Source: Sclerodactyla briareus (Eukaryota > Echinodermata > Holothuroidea > Dendrochirotida > Sclerodactylidae). Taken from it: a stretch of DNA of 64,000 nt. Shown piece by piece: positions 1 to 12,473 of this stretch. The notes under the pieces were generated by a model. The model saw only the letters and a program-made list of their open reading frames with translations. It had not been told where the DNA came from and did no database searches. The stretch lies in the NCBI GenBank assembly GCA_026419785.1, contig JAODTK010005663.1, forward strand, positions 90,374 through 154,373, given 5' to 3'. The position numbers and the translations under genes are program-made. Within the stretch, counting starts at the first letter, position 1, and every line of letters starts with the position of its first letter.

Positions 1-2127
1 CAAAGTTCTGGTAATGCTTAATTAATAAGCTTGCCATTTTAAAATCATCTACAAAATCATCCACAAATTCTGGTAAAATGTCTGTAGTAAAAAATTGCAA
101 GGTTCAATTGCCAGTTGGCCGTTGGCAGAGTAGTAGCTGCTGCCTTGATTGTGGGCGAGCAAATTCCGTACAGTGTGAGGCAGTCCCACACTACCCCCAA
201 TCCTAGTGCGAAAGGGCGACATGTGCTGTGCATCCCGGCACATTATTCCTAGTATAGCGGGATGATAGCACTTTGAATCCCTTGCTGGTACAAGCTGTTA
301 TACTGTTGGAGCATCTGCAAAAGACCATGCTTAGTTAGCACACATTCTGGCCATATGATGCTGGCTCCTGCAAATGCAACCCAAGCCCCAGCCTCATTCC
401 ATGCAATCCTGCATAGAACAGGCCTACCCTAGGATCGTTAGCACGATTAGTAGGCATAGGTGCACCTCCGGGAGGTTGCTGTTCGATCGTGGTCGAGTAT
501 ACCAAAATCTCCAGAAGAAGGGCTACTCGGTCACTGGGGCAATCGCCTGAAGATTGGATGGGCATGTTGCAGTCTGTGGCGAGGTGCCTACCCCCCACCT
601 CCACATTGAGGTACCCCCAAAAAGGCATGCCTTATTCCCTGTACCTGGCGAGGGATTCGCAGCTGACAGAAAACAGGCAGTATCCAGGTCCGCACCTTCG
701 CTGGACCTTGACGGGTTCCATCTTGCCTGGCAAGTATTCAATGAAAAACCTGCTAATGAAGTATTAAACTTGAGGAAACAATTATTTATGAATTGAAAAA
801 GAAAGGAAAATCTACTTGTGGTCAAGCATACCGACGTTCCAAGCCCCAATTTGAGCCGGACACGCTGATGCATATCTCGAAAAAAAGGGGATATCCCTTA
901 CGTATATGGATAACGTAGGTTGTCAAACCCTAACCCTAGTTTATTTCCCTAATCCGACAATTGACATATTCTGTTTCGAAGAATATATGCCGCCAATCAT
1001 GTTAACGCCTTACTAACTGAGCAATTTATATGTGTGCCATAATCATATCTCCACTTATTTTCACTTTTTTTCTTCAAAGGAAAAAGAAGGAGAAGAATGG
1101 TCCCACAATCATACCAATCATCACTCAGGGTCCTTCCCTTCCTGTCTTTCCTTTTTTCCAGAGCAATGCATCGTTTTCCGCCTGGGTTCCAGCTGTCTGT
1201 AGCTCCTCCCCCCAGGGCAGAGGTCTCTTTACGGTTTGCAAGAGTCAACAGAGCGGAGACAGCGGTAATGATTGGCTCTTTCGTGATATCCATTTGAAAG
1301 CAGAGAGATCATTCCACACTGTGTGATTGTGTCTCTTCATTAACCCTTGTCAATGCAATAAATCACTGTAGTGACAATGTGCAGATGTTGTGGAGATGGA
1401 GACTATGGTGTTAGGGATTGAAGATGATGTTATAGGCAATGTTAGTGATGATTAGAACTTCAATTTGCCTAGTGGGACTGTTGAAAGGCCTTAGTTAGGC
1501 TCAGGCCCGATGCTGAGCCTAGCCAAACCTCCAATGTTAGGCTACATAGCCTCGGGTATACAATGATATAGGCTTAGTCAGATAAAAGGCATTCTTGATG
1601 TACATTGGCTATGCAGACAATTGACAGTGGGTGATGATAATAATAATAATAATGAATAAATTATATAGCCCCCAAAAAACCAAAGGAACCAAGGCATCAG
1701 CCTCGTGGAGGTTGTGCCGGAGTAGTATGCCTGAGAAAATAAGGATGTGTTTGCTTGCTTTCAAAATGTTAACCTTGTGGCCGACTTGAGTTCAACTCAT
1801 TGTCATGCCAGCCCACAATACACTCGATGGTTCCTCTCTGAGTTATTATCCTAGTGGTCACTCCTGTATTCCGTGACTCTGTGAGACTGCACTTCTGGTA
1901 CCGCCATGCTAGATGTGTCATAATGTGTCCTTGAACAGTGAAGCTGTAAGAAAATTGTTTAGCTCAATGATGAAAAGAACACCGACTCTTTATCCTTCAT
2001 GTCAGTCACTGCCTTCTAATGACTGTGTGAAAAAGCATATGAAGAGCCAATGATCATTCATTAAAAAAACTCCTACTGATAACAAGGGCTGTTTTACTTT
2101 TTCTTAACCATGTCATTTTCCCTATAG
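1..2127. other. Non-coding flank or intron upstream of first visible MTBP exon
   Basis: No exon could be supported here. If MTBP extends further 5', this is intron, since the first exon seen at 2128 encodes the middle of the protein. The only recognisable content is a SINE fragment at about 500-770. The short open frames around 1030-1326 resemble no known family, and both strands are open in the same place, as expected by chance. Confidence 0.5.
500..770 (+). repeat. tRNA-derived SINE, 3' body fragment
   Basis: This segment shares its body with other copies in the window (9.8, 14.6, 32.4 and 32.7 kb). The shared parts are CATTGAGGTACC, an AAAGAGGCATTCC-like stretch, GTACCTGGTGAAGGATTC, CAGCTGAC, a TATCCAGGTC-type block, and the ending GGCAAGTATNNNATGAAAAA. 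The tRNA-like head is missing or too diverged to see. Confidence 0.65.
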
Positions 2128-2222
2128 GTCACTCCTATCTTTGATGAGGTCATGGATGTTGTAGATATTGTTGACCTGGACGAGGTCCCCAGATGTCTTC
2201 TACTCTCCGAGCAGATGGAACT
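2128..2222 (+). CDS. MTBP: MTBP exon A (middle domain)
   Basis: The exon is bordered by a TTTTCCCTATAG acceptor and a GTATCC donor. It reads without interruption as VTPIFDEVMDVVDIVDLDEV followed by PRCLLLSEQMEL. This aligns with the human stretch ending LSDLPSCYMSDIEFEL: an aromatic/acidic start, the V-D-L-D-x-P core and the closing EL pair. It is one of the few exons in the gene that needs no frame change. The 5' neighbour exon is not in the visible sequence. Confidence 0.7.
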
Positions 2223-5200
2223 GTATCCTTGATTTTGAGTTATTGAGATTGGTATCCATGATATGCACAGGATCAGGAAGCCACTCTTCGAACTTGCGAT
2301 CATGGATAGGAACTTGAATAGTCAACAAAATCTCTCCTTTATGGGATACACTCGTTACACCAGGACTTGGTAGGTTTATAACTTTCCTCCACGAATAATA
2401 CTTGCTTTCTACCACTAGCCTTCACAGTCCTCCCAGCTCACTAGACTCAGTAAACTAGTACATTCCTCGCTAATCTGTTGATATCAGCCTTGCTATAAAC
2501 ATCGCAAAAGAAAAACCCATCTAGACAGCCGACTGACTCTATGTTCCAGACTTTTTGTTCCATTTCATTCTTTCAGTTTCATACTGGAGACAGGAGACTA
2601 CATCATGGCACCTAGGCACCATGCTCGCAGCCCCCCAGACTGTAGCAGTGCTATACTCCCACTTGACTCTTTTCATTGACCTTTTTTTGCCCACATTAGG
2701 TGCTCCCCAGTGCTGCCTATTTTTTTTTTTTCTTCACAATATGAGCCAATAAAGAGTGTCTCTGTTCTCTGTAACAATTTCCGCAAAGAAGTTGTGGTTT
2801 GTACAAATTCGGAGTGCAGAATTGTTTTTCAGAATTTTCAGCAATGCCATTTCTTTTCTGCCCCAAATTGCTACATTTAAGTGCTATAGCTCCTGTGGGC
2901 ACATTGCAGTGGTATGTGCGATATTGACTGAAGTTGCCTATGCACTGGACTGGGGAAACGTCAGACTGTTAATACTGTAACTCTATTATGTTGAACCAAT
3001 AACACATGATCGGATCAGTACCATCCCAGCAGAGGAGTGCCTCCCGAGGTCAACAGAGTTCCTGAATTGGCTTACGCCGAGCGGGACCAAGACAGAGTTG
3101 GAATCGTTGTCCAGCTGCTCTTCAGGTCCATCAGTCAGCTATACCGCCCTCAGGGTCAGCCGGATTGGGGACCGCAGAGTGGAAGGAGCAGCTCTCGACG
3201 GACTGTTTGAACCACTCGGGTGAGTATCATATCTCGTTATAAAAACCTTCAAAGCTGGACCTGCATGGTTCTAGGGCTGATTGTATGACCATATAGACAT
3301 TCCCGATTCAGGGGTTGGGCAGAAATTTTATGCCATAATGGTAAAAAAAGGACTGTCCCCCACTAATATGTATGAAAACTGAGTCAAGTTAAAACCAGCG
3401 TGCAACAATATTGTGTATATTCTTGATTCCTTGACGTCAGAGGGGGCATCTATTTAGTCATCTCAGCATGTGTGTGCATGTCATGCCTGGCTTGAGAACA
3501 CGGTAACTTATTTCCTGGACGGATCAAGCTCATATTTGGTATGTGGATTCTTCCACAGTGGTTATTATACACCTATTGATTTGGAGCCAGGTCAAGGGTT
3601 ATCCCCGATGTCAAAAGGAATGTTACAGTCTTAAAATCCTTGTGAACACACATCAGTTGAGAACGTGTGTCAAGTTGAATTGGTGTATAGCAATTGCAAG
3701 AACCCCATTGTCTTTGGTGGGACCCATAGTCTTTTATTGGAAAGTTGTGGATATTTTTTTGGCCATTTTCATTTGGTGGACATGATAACTCAACCTCACC
3801 TGGATTGATCGAGCTCATTCTCGGTATATGTAGTGGTGTATATACGGAGCCTTTGGAAAACCAATACTTTGTCTTTGAGCACGGGATGTAGTCTCTGAGG
3901 GCAACTATGGCCTCCCACTGCTACCATTACAATACTACTGGTCCAGCAGAACAGCTAGGCCTAAGAAGTACAGGAAGAGGAAAGTCTGTCTCAAACAGTT
4001 GACACACTCTATGCAAATTTGTGTATGTACACTTCCGGGTAATATGGTTTCCCCATAATCACCACACGGAAGTTATGGTGCTAGCTGATCATCATCGAAT
4101 CCCTGGGTCTTTTGACTCCCTGGTTGAAGCGTGGTGTGATAAAAAAGAGGGAATTCTTTTGAAAAATGACAAATGATGAAGGGGTGGGGGGGGGGGGAAC
4201 ACCTTCCTAATGCCCCTATCTTGATTCTCCTAAAGTGATTGGATCATTTGGATTGATGATACGGATACAGAAGGAGGTGGTGGCGCACTACGGAAATCTA
4301 GAATAAAGCAGCAGAGGGTGAATCACTTAAACAAGACTATTTGGATTGCAGCTGGGAGGTCTAGACTTACTATCCAGTGTAATGCTTTGCCCTCACCTGA
4401 GGCAAATGGATATCTAGACATGTGTGCATATAATTACATGCTAATGCTCCCAACCCATGACTTTTCAGACTTTCACCGACATCCTGGACGTGGGACCTAT
4501 GGCTCCAGACTGGAGAAATGCCCAGTCAGTTATCCTCTGGTCTGGGTTATTCATGGTCTGCTCTACAGGCGACAGCAAACCTGATTGGCATGTCTGCTTC
4601 CTTCCTTCATCCTCTCAGTTCCTGAGGTTAACCTGCAGCCTGTCAGTAATAGTTCGTGCCACTTCCTCCTGTACCGAGGCCAGTCAGGGGAAGTGCTGCG
4701 TCAGACAGTTTGTGCCTCCCTCGGAGGTGAATGGGGCCATCCCTGCTCAGCTGGCAAAGATGGAGAACTTGGTGCATTCAGTTCCAAGCCTGGTGAGTGA
4801 AGGGTGACGATAACCCTATTAACTTTGCATTCCTGGGTTTGTAAGAAGAGGCTATTGAAAGCAGCTATTGTGTACCTCATGCACTCACTCACTCATGCAT
4901 TCCCCTACTCACTCACTCCCCACTCAATCACTCACCACTCTCACTCACTCCCCACTCACTCACTCCCCACTCACTCACTCACTCACTCACTCACTCACTC
5001 ACTCACTCACTCACTCACTCACTCCCCACTCACTCATGCATTCCCCTACTCACTCACTCCCCACTCAATCACTCACCACTCTCACTCACTCCCCACTCAC
5101 TCACTCACTCACTCATGCATTCCCCTACTCACTCACTCCCCACTCAATCACTCACCACTCTCACTCACTCCCCACTCACTCACTCATGAGCTGCCTGATA

Positions 5201-8200
5201 ACTCTCCGGAGGTCTGGAGGTCAGTTTGTAGACATGGGGATAAAGCTAGTAATTGTGTGATTAGGATTAAGATTTTAGCTGGAAGTCCTGCATTGAGTCG
5301 GCGACTAGCCGAACTAAACCCTTGGACATTTGTTACCTGGTGAATACCGTCCATGGGTGCACATTTACTCTCCACAACCTTTTACACTCCTACAGTAGCA
5401 GCCAATGCAGTGGCGTCTACTTCCAGGTAATCATGGGTACCCACTCTAAATTTTTTTCCTTTCGATTCACAGGTTCTGACAGTCGAGCTGGCTATCCATT
5501 GAATGACATACTGCTTATTGGAGACATCAAACTTCAGTGCTTAGTGGAGAGGGTAGCCTGAAGCTCAGTTGGAGGGGCTAAAGCACTTCACAGGTAAAAG
5601 TTGGATCATCGACTACAGACGCAAAACATTCATACTTGTTCTGGAATTTCACAACACACGTTCAACAAGAAATGGTATTAAGGTGTCCGGGCAAAATACA
5701 GACAATACAGACTTTTTGATTAGCACACTGAAATATAAAGGGATATTCATTTGTTGTTCAGTACAAAAAAGCTTGATCAACTGGTGATATGATTAGCAAA
5801 CATGCCAATTTGTTTAGCAGGGTCTCTGCTATCCATTAATTTTGCACTGTTTGGTGTTAAATGAGTCATATTCACATCAGATGAATTCTGGTCGCGGCCT
5901 TACAAGAATTGAAAATATATTGCCCGGGTGCCCGAGCATGATCGAGAGACTAAACAGGAAAAAATTAACTGTGCCACGTGTAAACCGCCAACGCTATATC
6001 CCCACAGAAACCGCCTTGAAATTAATGTCCATTTTATTTGGGACCCACGTTTGTCCCCACAAGGTGTCCATGTGAATAGTAGAGCAGACCATGAATAACC
6101 CAGACCAGAGGATAAACTAACTCTGTATTTTTGCCCCCCCCTCCAAAACAAAATTGACCTCTGGTAACCTTGAGATCACCGTCATTTTTTCACCAACTTC
6201 TGTCCCCACCCACCACGTTTCATGTAAATAGGATAAACTTAGTATTTTACTGTGAAACCTGCAAAATAGAGGCAAACATATTACAGTGAGCACACTGTCG
6301 CACTCATGCATCCGAGATTTCACTAGGCGACAAGTGGTACCAGGTTCAGCAGCGTCGCGCAGGACGGAGAACGCTACACACCCAAAACCATAATATCCTC
6401 GGACACTTCCATGCTCGTGGGGATATAATGAGTAGTGGGCAATGGAAGTTGCCCCACCTCCATGTTGAGGTACCAACAATCAGGCATGGTTTCATTTTGT
6501 GTATCAGGGATTCTGGGTTAATTGAAGAAGTGTTATTGATTGATTTGAATTAATGGAGAATATTCAGAGGGTCATGGCTGAAAACCCCTCAAATGACAAC
6601 TGGCCGGATAATTTTAAAGATGCTATTATATGAGCTGGAGAAAAACTGAATGCGTCAGTCCAAACTCGAAGTTCAATACAACTTCGTTAAGGGTTATAAG
6701 CCTCTGAGTTTATGCATGTGTATTGCATATATCGAAAAGCATCCCATCATGCAATAATAAATTATGTCATACTTGCACAACCCCTGCAAACAATCTTCGA
6801 TTTCTAATGAAATTGACGCATTATTTTCACTTCGAGTAGCCATTTGGATCTATGGAGTGGATCGTTCCCAAGCCCGCAGTTGTCCTTTAATTTCAGGTTA
6901 ACTTTTTTTTTTTATTTGTAGTACTGTGACATGCTTGGGAAAAACTCTATACCGGTCAGCGAGTATTGGATGAAGCCCTTTGTTTCATGACAAATTTGCT
7001 GACATGATTAATTCGATAAAAAAGGGGAGAAGATGGAACTATGTTGTCATTGCGGACCTCCCTCAAACTATGTTACACTGGTGTTGAGAGGTAGGTGAGT
7101 TTTGGGTAGCAGTGCATGAGATGTGAGCCCCCTCTCCGGTTATTTCACAGGTCAATAAGAGTGATCATTCCATAGTGCAATCCAAGTGTCAAAATCGTGC
7201 TAGTAAGTTCACTTAAAACAGTAACAGAGGCTAAGAATAATTCGCCCATGTCCCTAATTTAGGCGATCGCTTAGCTACAGCTCTATTACTCTGCAACGGC
7301 AGAGGTTTGCACAGATCAATGTTCCTCAAGGATATACACCAATCACTCGTGTTTTTCTCTGCTTATCGACAGAAACAAAGCTCAAGGCTGATCCTGAGTC
7401 GTTCTGTTCTGTCTAAGAGGTCCAACAACTCCTGCTTCAAATCAGAAGGAACTGCTTGAGTTCCAATTGCCTTTGGAGAGTTGTCAACAGACTGGCCTGA
7501 GGAGCTCTCACTATTTCCAAGCATACCAATGATCAAATCATGTACAGGTAAGCATACCCCACTATAATTCCATCTGCCCAGAGTCACCCCCTAGGTAGAT
7601 CCCCCAAATTTTTCAAGTATGTGCAAGCTGTACCGCGTAAGGCTGCACGTTTTACTCGGGTTAAAACCCGAAACAATCCAGATTGACTCGGTTTCGGTTT
7701 AACCTCGGTTTGAAATTTGCGAAAAACCGAATAACCGAAAACGCCGAAAAAAACCGAGTCGCCGGCGTCAACGGCTAAAAAACCGAGTTCATTGAAAATT
7801 CTGCACTCAATCCCCACTACTCGGTTAGAGCTGCAGACCCTGAGGATCTCTTTTGAAACATTCATGTTAAATTATTCACACGCATAGACGCCGCATAGTA
7901 ACTCAATTAAATGGTCACTGGGGACTGGAGTATGGTACTTTTATCCTTGCAGCAATAAAATCATAGTGATCAAATAGAACCTATCAATTTCATCACGCTG
8001 TTGTCTCTTGTGTACCTTTCTTTTACATTACCATCGCCTATAAAGTACATCATATCCCAATTATTGGTTTGCTAACTTTTACTCTTTCATTCACCTTTCC
8101 AGACAGGTAAGTAATGTAATGTCTTTCTGTGGTGGCATGTTTAGTCACCCCGCCCCATTCAGTTGACCTGTTTCCCATTATACAGGTTGACAACTCACAG

Positions 8201-11200
8201 GAGTTGGTGACTTTAGCAACTGTGTATACTAAAGTTGACAGCTCTCATTGTTGTCAACATTCAGCTGTTACGGAATTAATTACCTTAGCTAACAAACACC
8301 GGTACTAAATCAATTATATGTCTTTTTCGCCGCATCCCAGCCGCCGCCGCGTCCATCGCGCGCAATGGGGCAAACCTGTTGAAAATCATTATAAAACTGC
8401 CCCACGGGTGTTTCAGCTGTTTACTTTCATTATTTGCCAAGTACTACAAATACTCCCCGCCACGGACACTCGCAGCTTCGGTGGTAAGAATAAACTGCAT
8501 GCAAAAGCTATATGTTTTGCCTTCTTACTGCTTCCTCGCTCAATGCTGTGGCACTAGTTTCAATACATAGCCCTGTTTGGAACACGTGGTCATCACCTAT
8601 TACTGTTCACAGCATTCTGACAAGGCATTCCCACTGATAATGTACATGCGTTTACACAACTACCAAAGGGCGGCCACTCCTATTGACTTGTTACAGGCCG
8701 CCGACAGCAACCTTTTTACCGCACACAATTACTCTATGGAGTTCCGAAACTGCTCTGTGATAACGGACTGGATTCGCGATCGTCGATCCACTTCGATCCG
8801 CGATACTGCAATGTATTTCGTGTTGGGCATACCAACTTCTGTGAATGAATTAATGTGAATAATCGGGCAATGGTGAAAGAAAATATTTATCCATAAAGGT
8901 TTTTAGCGCAGATCTGGTGGTTTTCAGGGCTGATTTTGGACTGTTTTTGTGCGTGCTTCCAGGTTTTCTCTAAAATAATCACAGTTACGTTTGGGGCTTT
9001 GGGCTAACCGGTAATGCACAAGCGGCTTTGTTGTACTGTGCATGTGCGGCGAAAGGCGCACGTTGCATTTGTTTTATAAAGAAGACTCGTGGTATGATGC
9101 TCTGTGCAGGGTTTTAGGTGCAATATCGTTCATTCCCCCATATTATAATGGAACGTTGATTGATGAAAAAGATTGTCTGTATTACACAGCTGTGAAATCA
9201 TTTGTATAGACATAACGATGAGGAGGGGATAGCATTGCTGGATTCATTAATGGCATGACTAGAGAAGTTATGGAAACCCACAATATCAAGATAATGCTGC
9301 CTGGTTTCCTATGATTGTTTTCATAGAATACAATTAGTACTAACAAAAATATGCTAAGGGGATTATACATATTTCAACTGGGATATCATGCCATGTGTTG
9401 CCTGAAGTTTAACAACTTCGGCCCGTGGGCAGGGACCGTGTTTGGGGTTCACGGAGAAGTATGTCCCCCGAGGCGCAAATAACTTTTTGTTGCTGTTCAA
9501 TAGGAAACGGAACGGTCAAAACCGAAAAAAAACCGGTTGAACTCGGTTAGCAAATCGGAAACCTACCACCGGTTTTTCTCAGGCACTAACCGCGCAGCCT
9601 TAGCCGTAGTACCGGCATTTGTTCAACGTGACTCAATCCCTTGAGTAATCTATATTATAGTTGATGAGTACAATAACCACTGTTCAAGGTTACAGTTCAT
9701 GAGAATATACCTCCCAAGGGCAATTAAATTCCTATCAACACCAAAAATTCGCAGAGATTCCCCTCTCATGTTATATTACGAGTAGTTGGCACCAGTTGTG
9801 TAGAGCGTCAGGCCCTTCCACCCAGGAGACCAGGGTTTGAGTCCTGGTCGGGTACCGCCAGAGATGCATTGCCTCATTCCGTGTTACCTGGTGAAGGATT
9901 CACAGCTGACAATTAGGTGCTGCATCCAGGTCGCACCCTTGCTGGGCCCTTGAATAGGAGCGATCCATGCTCGGCAAGTATACCATGGGAAAAATTAATA
10001 AACACTAACATGGGTAGGAATGGTTGCATTTTTCAAGAGTGATGGGGAGGATCGCGTCTATACCCTTGATCATATCAGCGGTAAGGCATGCACACTTACA
10101 CACGTGAACTGGCCTATTGAATATATTCATATCAGCAGCCAGACACAGCACGTGTTGTAAAACCTGTGCAAATAACTGCTTGCTCTTGGATATCATTGAG
10201 GTGCGCTATATTGGGGGGGAGTATGGAATATATTGTTGTCACCGAGCTGGCGAAAATGCTGTAGCTAGGCCTCACAATACACCAATACATTACAGATTTA
10301 TATTAGGGCACAATCCATAATGTCGCGGCTTAACAAGAAGGAAACAAAAACAAAAGAGAATAACCCAAAGGAACATTTAGATCGGAAGCTTGAAAAAAAG
10401 ATTCAGATGAGTGAGTCTTCAGATGAGTGGCCGGGTCATGGATGGGAATATTGCAGCTGGAATAGAATTCCATAGCTTAGAGGACACTACAACGGAACCC
10501 CTGTTATCATAGGATGCTGTCGGCTTCTGAGTGCGCAAAGCAAAAAGCTGTTAACAGGCTCAAGGTTACGCATGGGGCGATATTAATCAACCATATCCAC
10601 AATTTCCCTGGTAGAAGTGAGGTTGAGTGCCATATAGGTCAAAATTAGAATTTTGTACCCGAGGCGGTTCAGTATTGGAAACCAAGACAGTTCCTCCAGT
10701 ATGGTCTAGTATGATCGCAACGTCTTGTCCTCGTTCCAGCGGAGCGGCGTGTTGTTTGTACATACTGAAATCGATCAGAAGTGTTTGAAGTAATCAATTG
10801 ACAAGCTAACCATTGCAATAATCTGAGAGAACCAGAAAGTTGCAAGGAAAGGGGCCTTGGAACCCCAAGAACTAATGTGAACCTAGAGATACCCTGCTCG
10901 GCACTCATTAGAGACGCTTTGGCGTTTTCCGCACGAAGGCAGCATAAGCATGTAATTGGTAGCTAAGTGGCATACCTACAGGGGAAGGGGGGAATTTTAT
11001 GACCCAAAGTTGGAATAATTACTAAGCAAACATAAGCCATTTTGCCGATTTTTGAGATCTGCATCAGGTCTTTAAAATGAATCAATGTTGGTGAGTGCTA
11101 CTTTCTCCAGATCTCCTAATTGAAACCCTCCCCTCATGATGAAATTCTGCATAACCTATCAGTAGCTAGGTTGTGTGCTAATTTAGTGGAGATTCTAAGA

Positions 11201-12388
11201 TTGCTATGCATGGGGTGTAACAAGCCAGGAATGTGCAGCAAATTATAATAATCTTGCCCTACCAGACTATCAGAGAGTTTTGGGACAGTGTTCTCTCTTC
11301 GGAACGCAATTTGCACCTATATCCTGGTTATCTTCGGGGTATTGTACACATATTGGGTTTTTTTCCTAGCCTGTTACCAAAGAGGACAATGAGGAATGAC
11401 TTGTAACTGTCCCAGCTGTTAGTGTGTCCTTCAGGTTGTTCTATCGAGCTAGCATTCTGCGCAATCATACTCTCATTCTTGAACCGTTCAATGTTTTCCA
11501 GATTGTAACCCGGGCGAGATCCCGGAGCGTCTCGCCCTGATCAACGGTGAGGTGGTCAGAGAGAAGATGAGGCGGGAGAAACGAAGGACTTCCCCCCTAG
11601 TGGGATGGTAGTACACACCCGGTCAACGAAAGTAAGTCTGGTTCATTATCATCCCTTCCACCATCATTTGGAGCCGATACTGACTTGAATGTAGGATATT
11701 TTTATAAAGAGGCTAACAAGTGTTGGGCAGATATGCCACTTTCATTTTTCAGTGATAGCGATGATATTGTGTTAGTCATGGGTTGATAACGATTCTTGAT
11801 CATTTTTTGACACAGTAAGTTGCGAATGGAGTGATCCTTCCTTGTAAGTTCCTAACATGCTTGTAGTACTCTTGTACTATGCGCAACATAACTATGAGTT
11901 GCAAGTCCCATAGGATGTCACAAAGCTAGACATAAATTCATGTTGGACGGCTTGACAATTCAGTTAGTATGTCCCATACTTGGTTCGAATTTTGTGCTTT
12001 TGAGTGCCCCTCCGTGCAAGCAGCAGTTGCCCCACAGAGAGGCTCTGAGTTCGGGGGAATGGAGTATAGTGTATAGACTGGTAATCTTGTTTCATGTCAC
12101 TGAACGTAAATGCCCGACATCACGTGATAAAAATCGAGTGCCACTGCAGTCAGTTGGGGTAACTAGCACATTTGCATGAACAATTGAGGAGTTTTATCAT
12201 ATGTCTAGCCAACCCAGTGCATACATCCTTTGATGCTGTTCACTCACATCATAAATTGAACAGCAAGGATGGTTCCAAAAAGTTTTTGTGATAATTTCAA
12301 TGCAGAAAACATAATGTTTTGGGATTAGAGTACCCCTAGTCCACATAGAATGTGGGGTGTGGCTGGAGGTGGGGGGGGGGGGGGGGGT

Positions 12389-12423
<35 letters not shown>

Positions 12424-12430
12424 GGGGGCG

Positions 12431-12473
<43 letters not shown>

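Noticed and set aside
4459-4567. Possible extra MTBP exon (TFTDILDVGPMAPDW)
   Set aside because: It has an acceptor but no match to MTBP in the right order, and no clear donor at its end.
4804-5343. Long open frames encoding THSL repeats
   Set aside because: They are produced by the ACTC microsatellite: a 4-base period read in triplets gives a stop-free 12-base cycle in every frame.
9788-9860. tRNA gene candidate (A and B boxes)
   Set aside because: The same head is followed by the SINE body found at several other sites, and the cloverleaf is imperfect. It is a SINE head.
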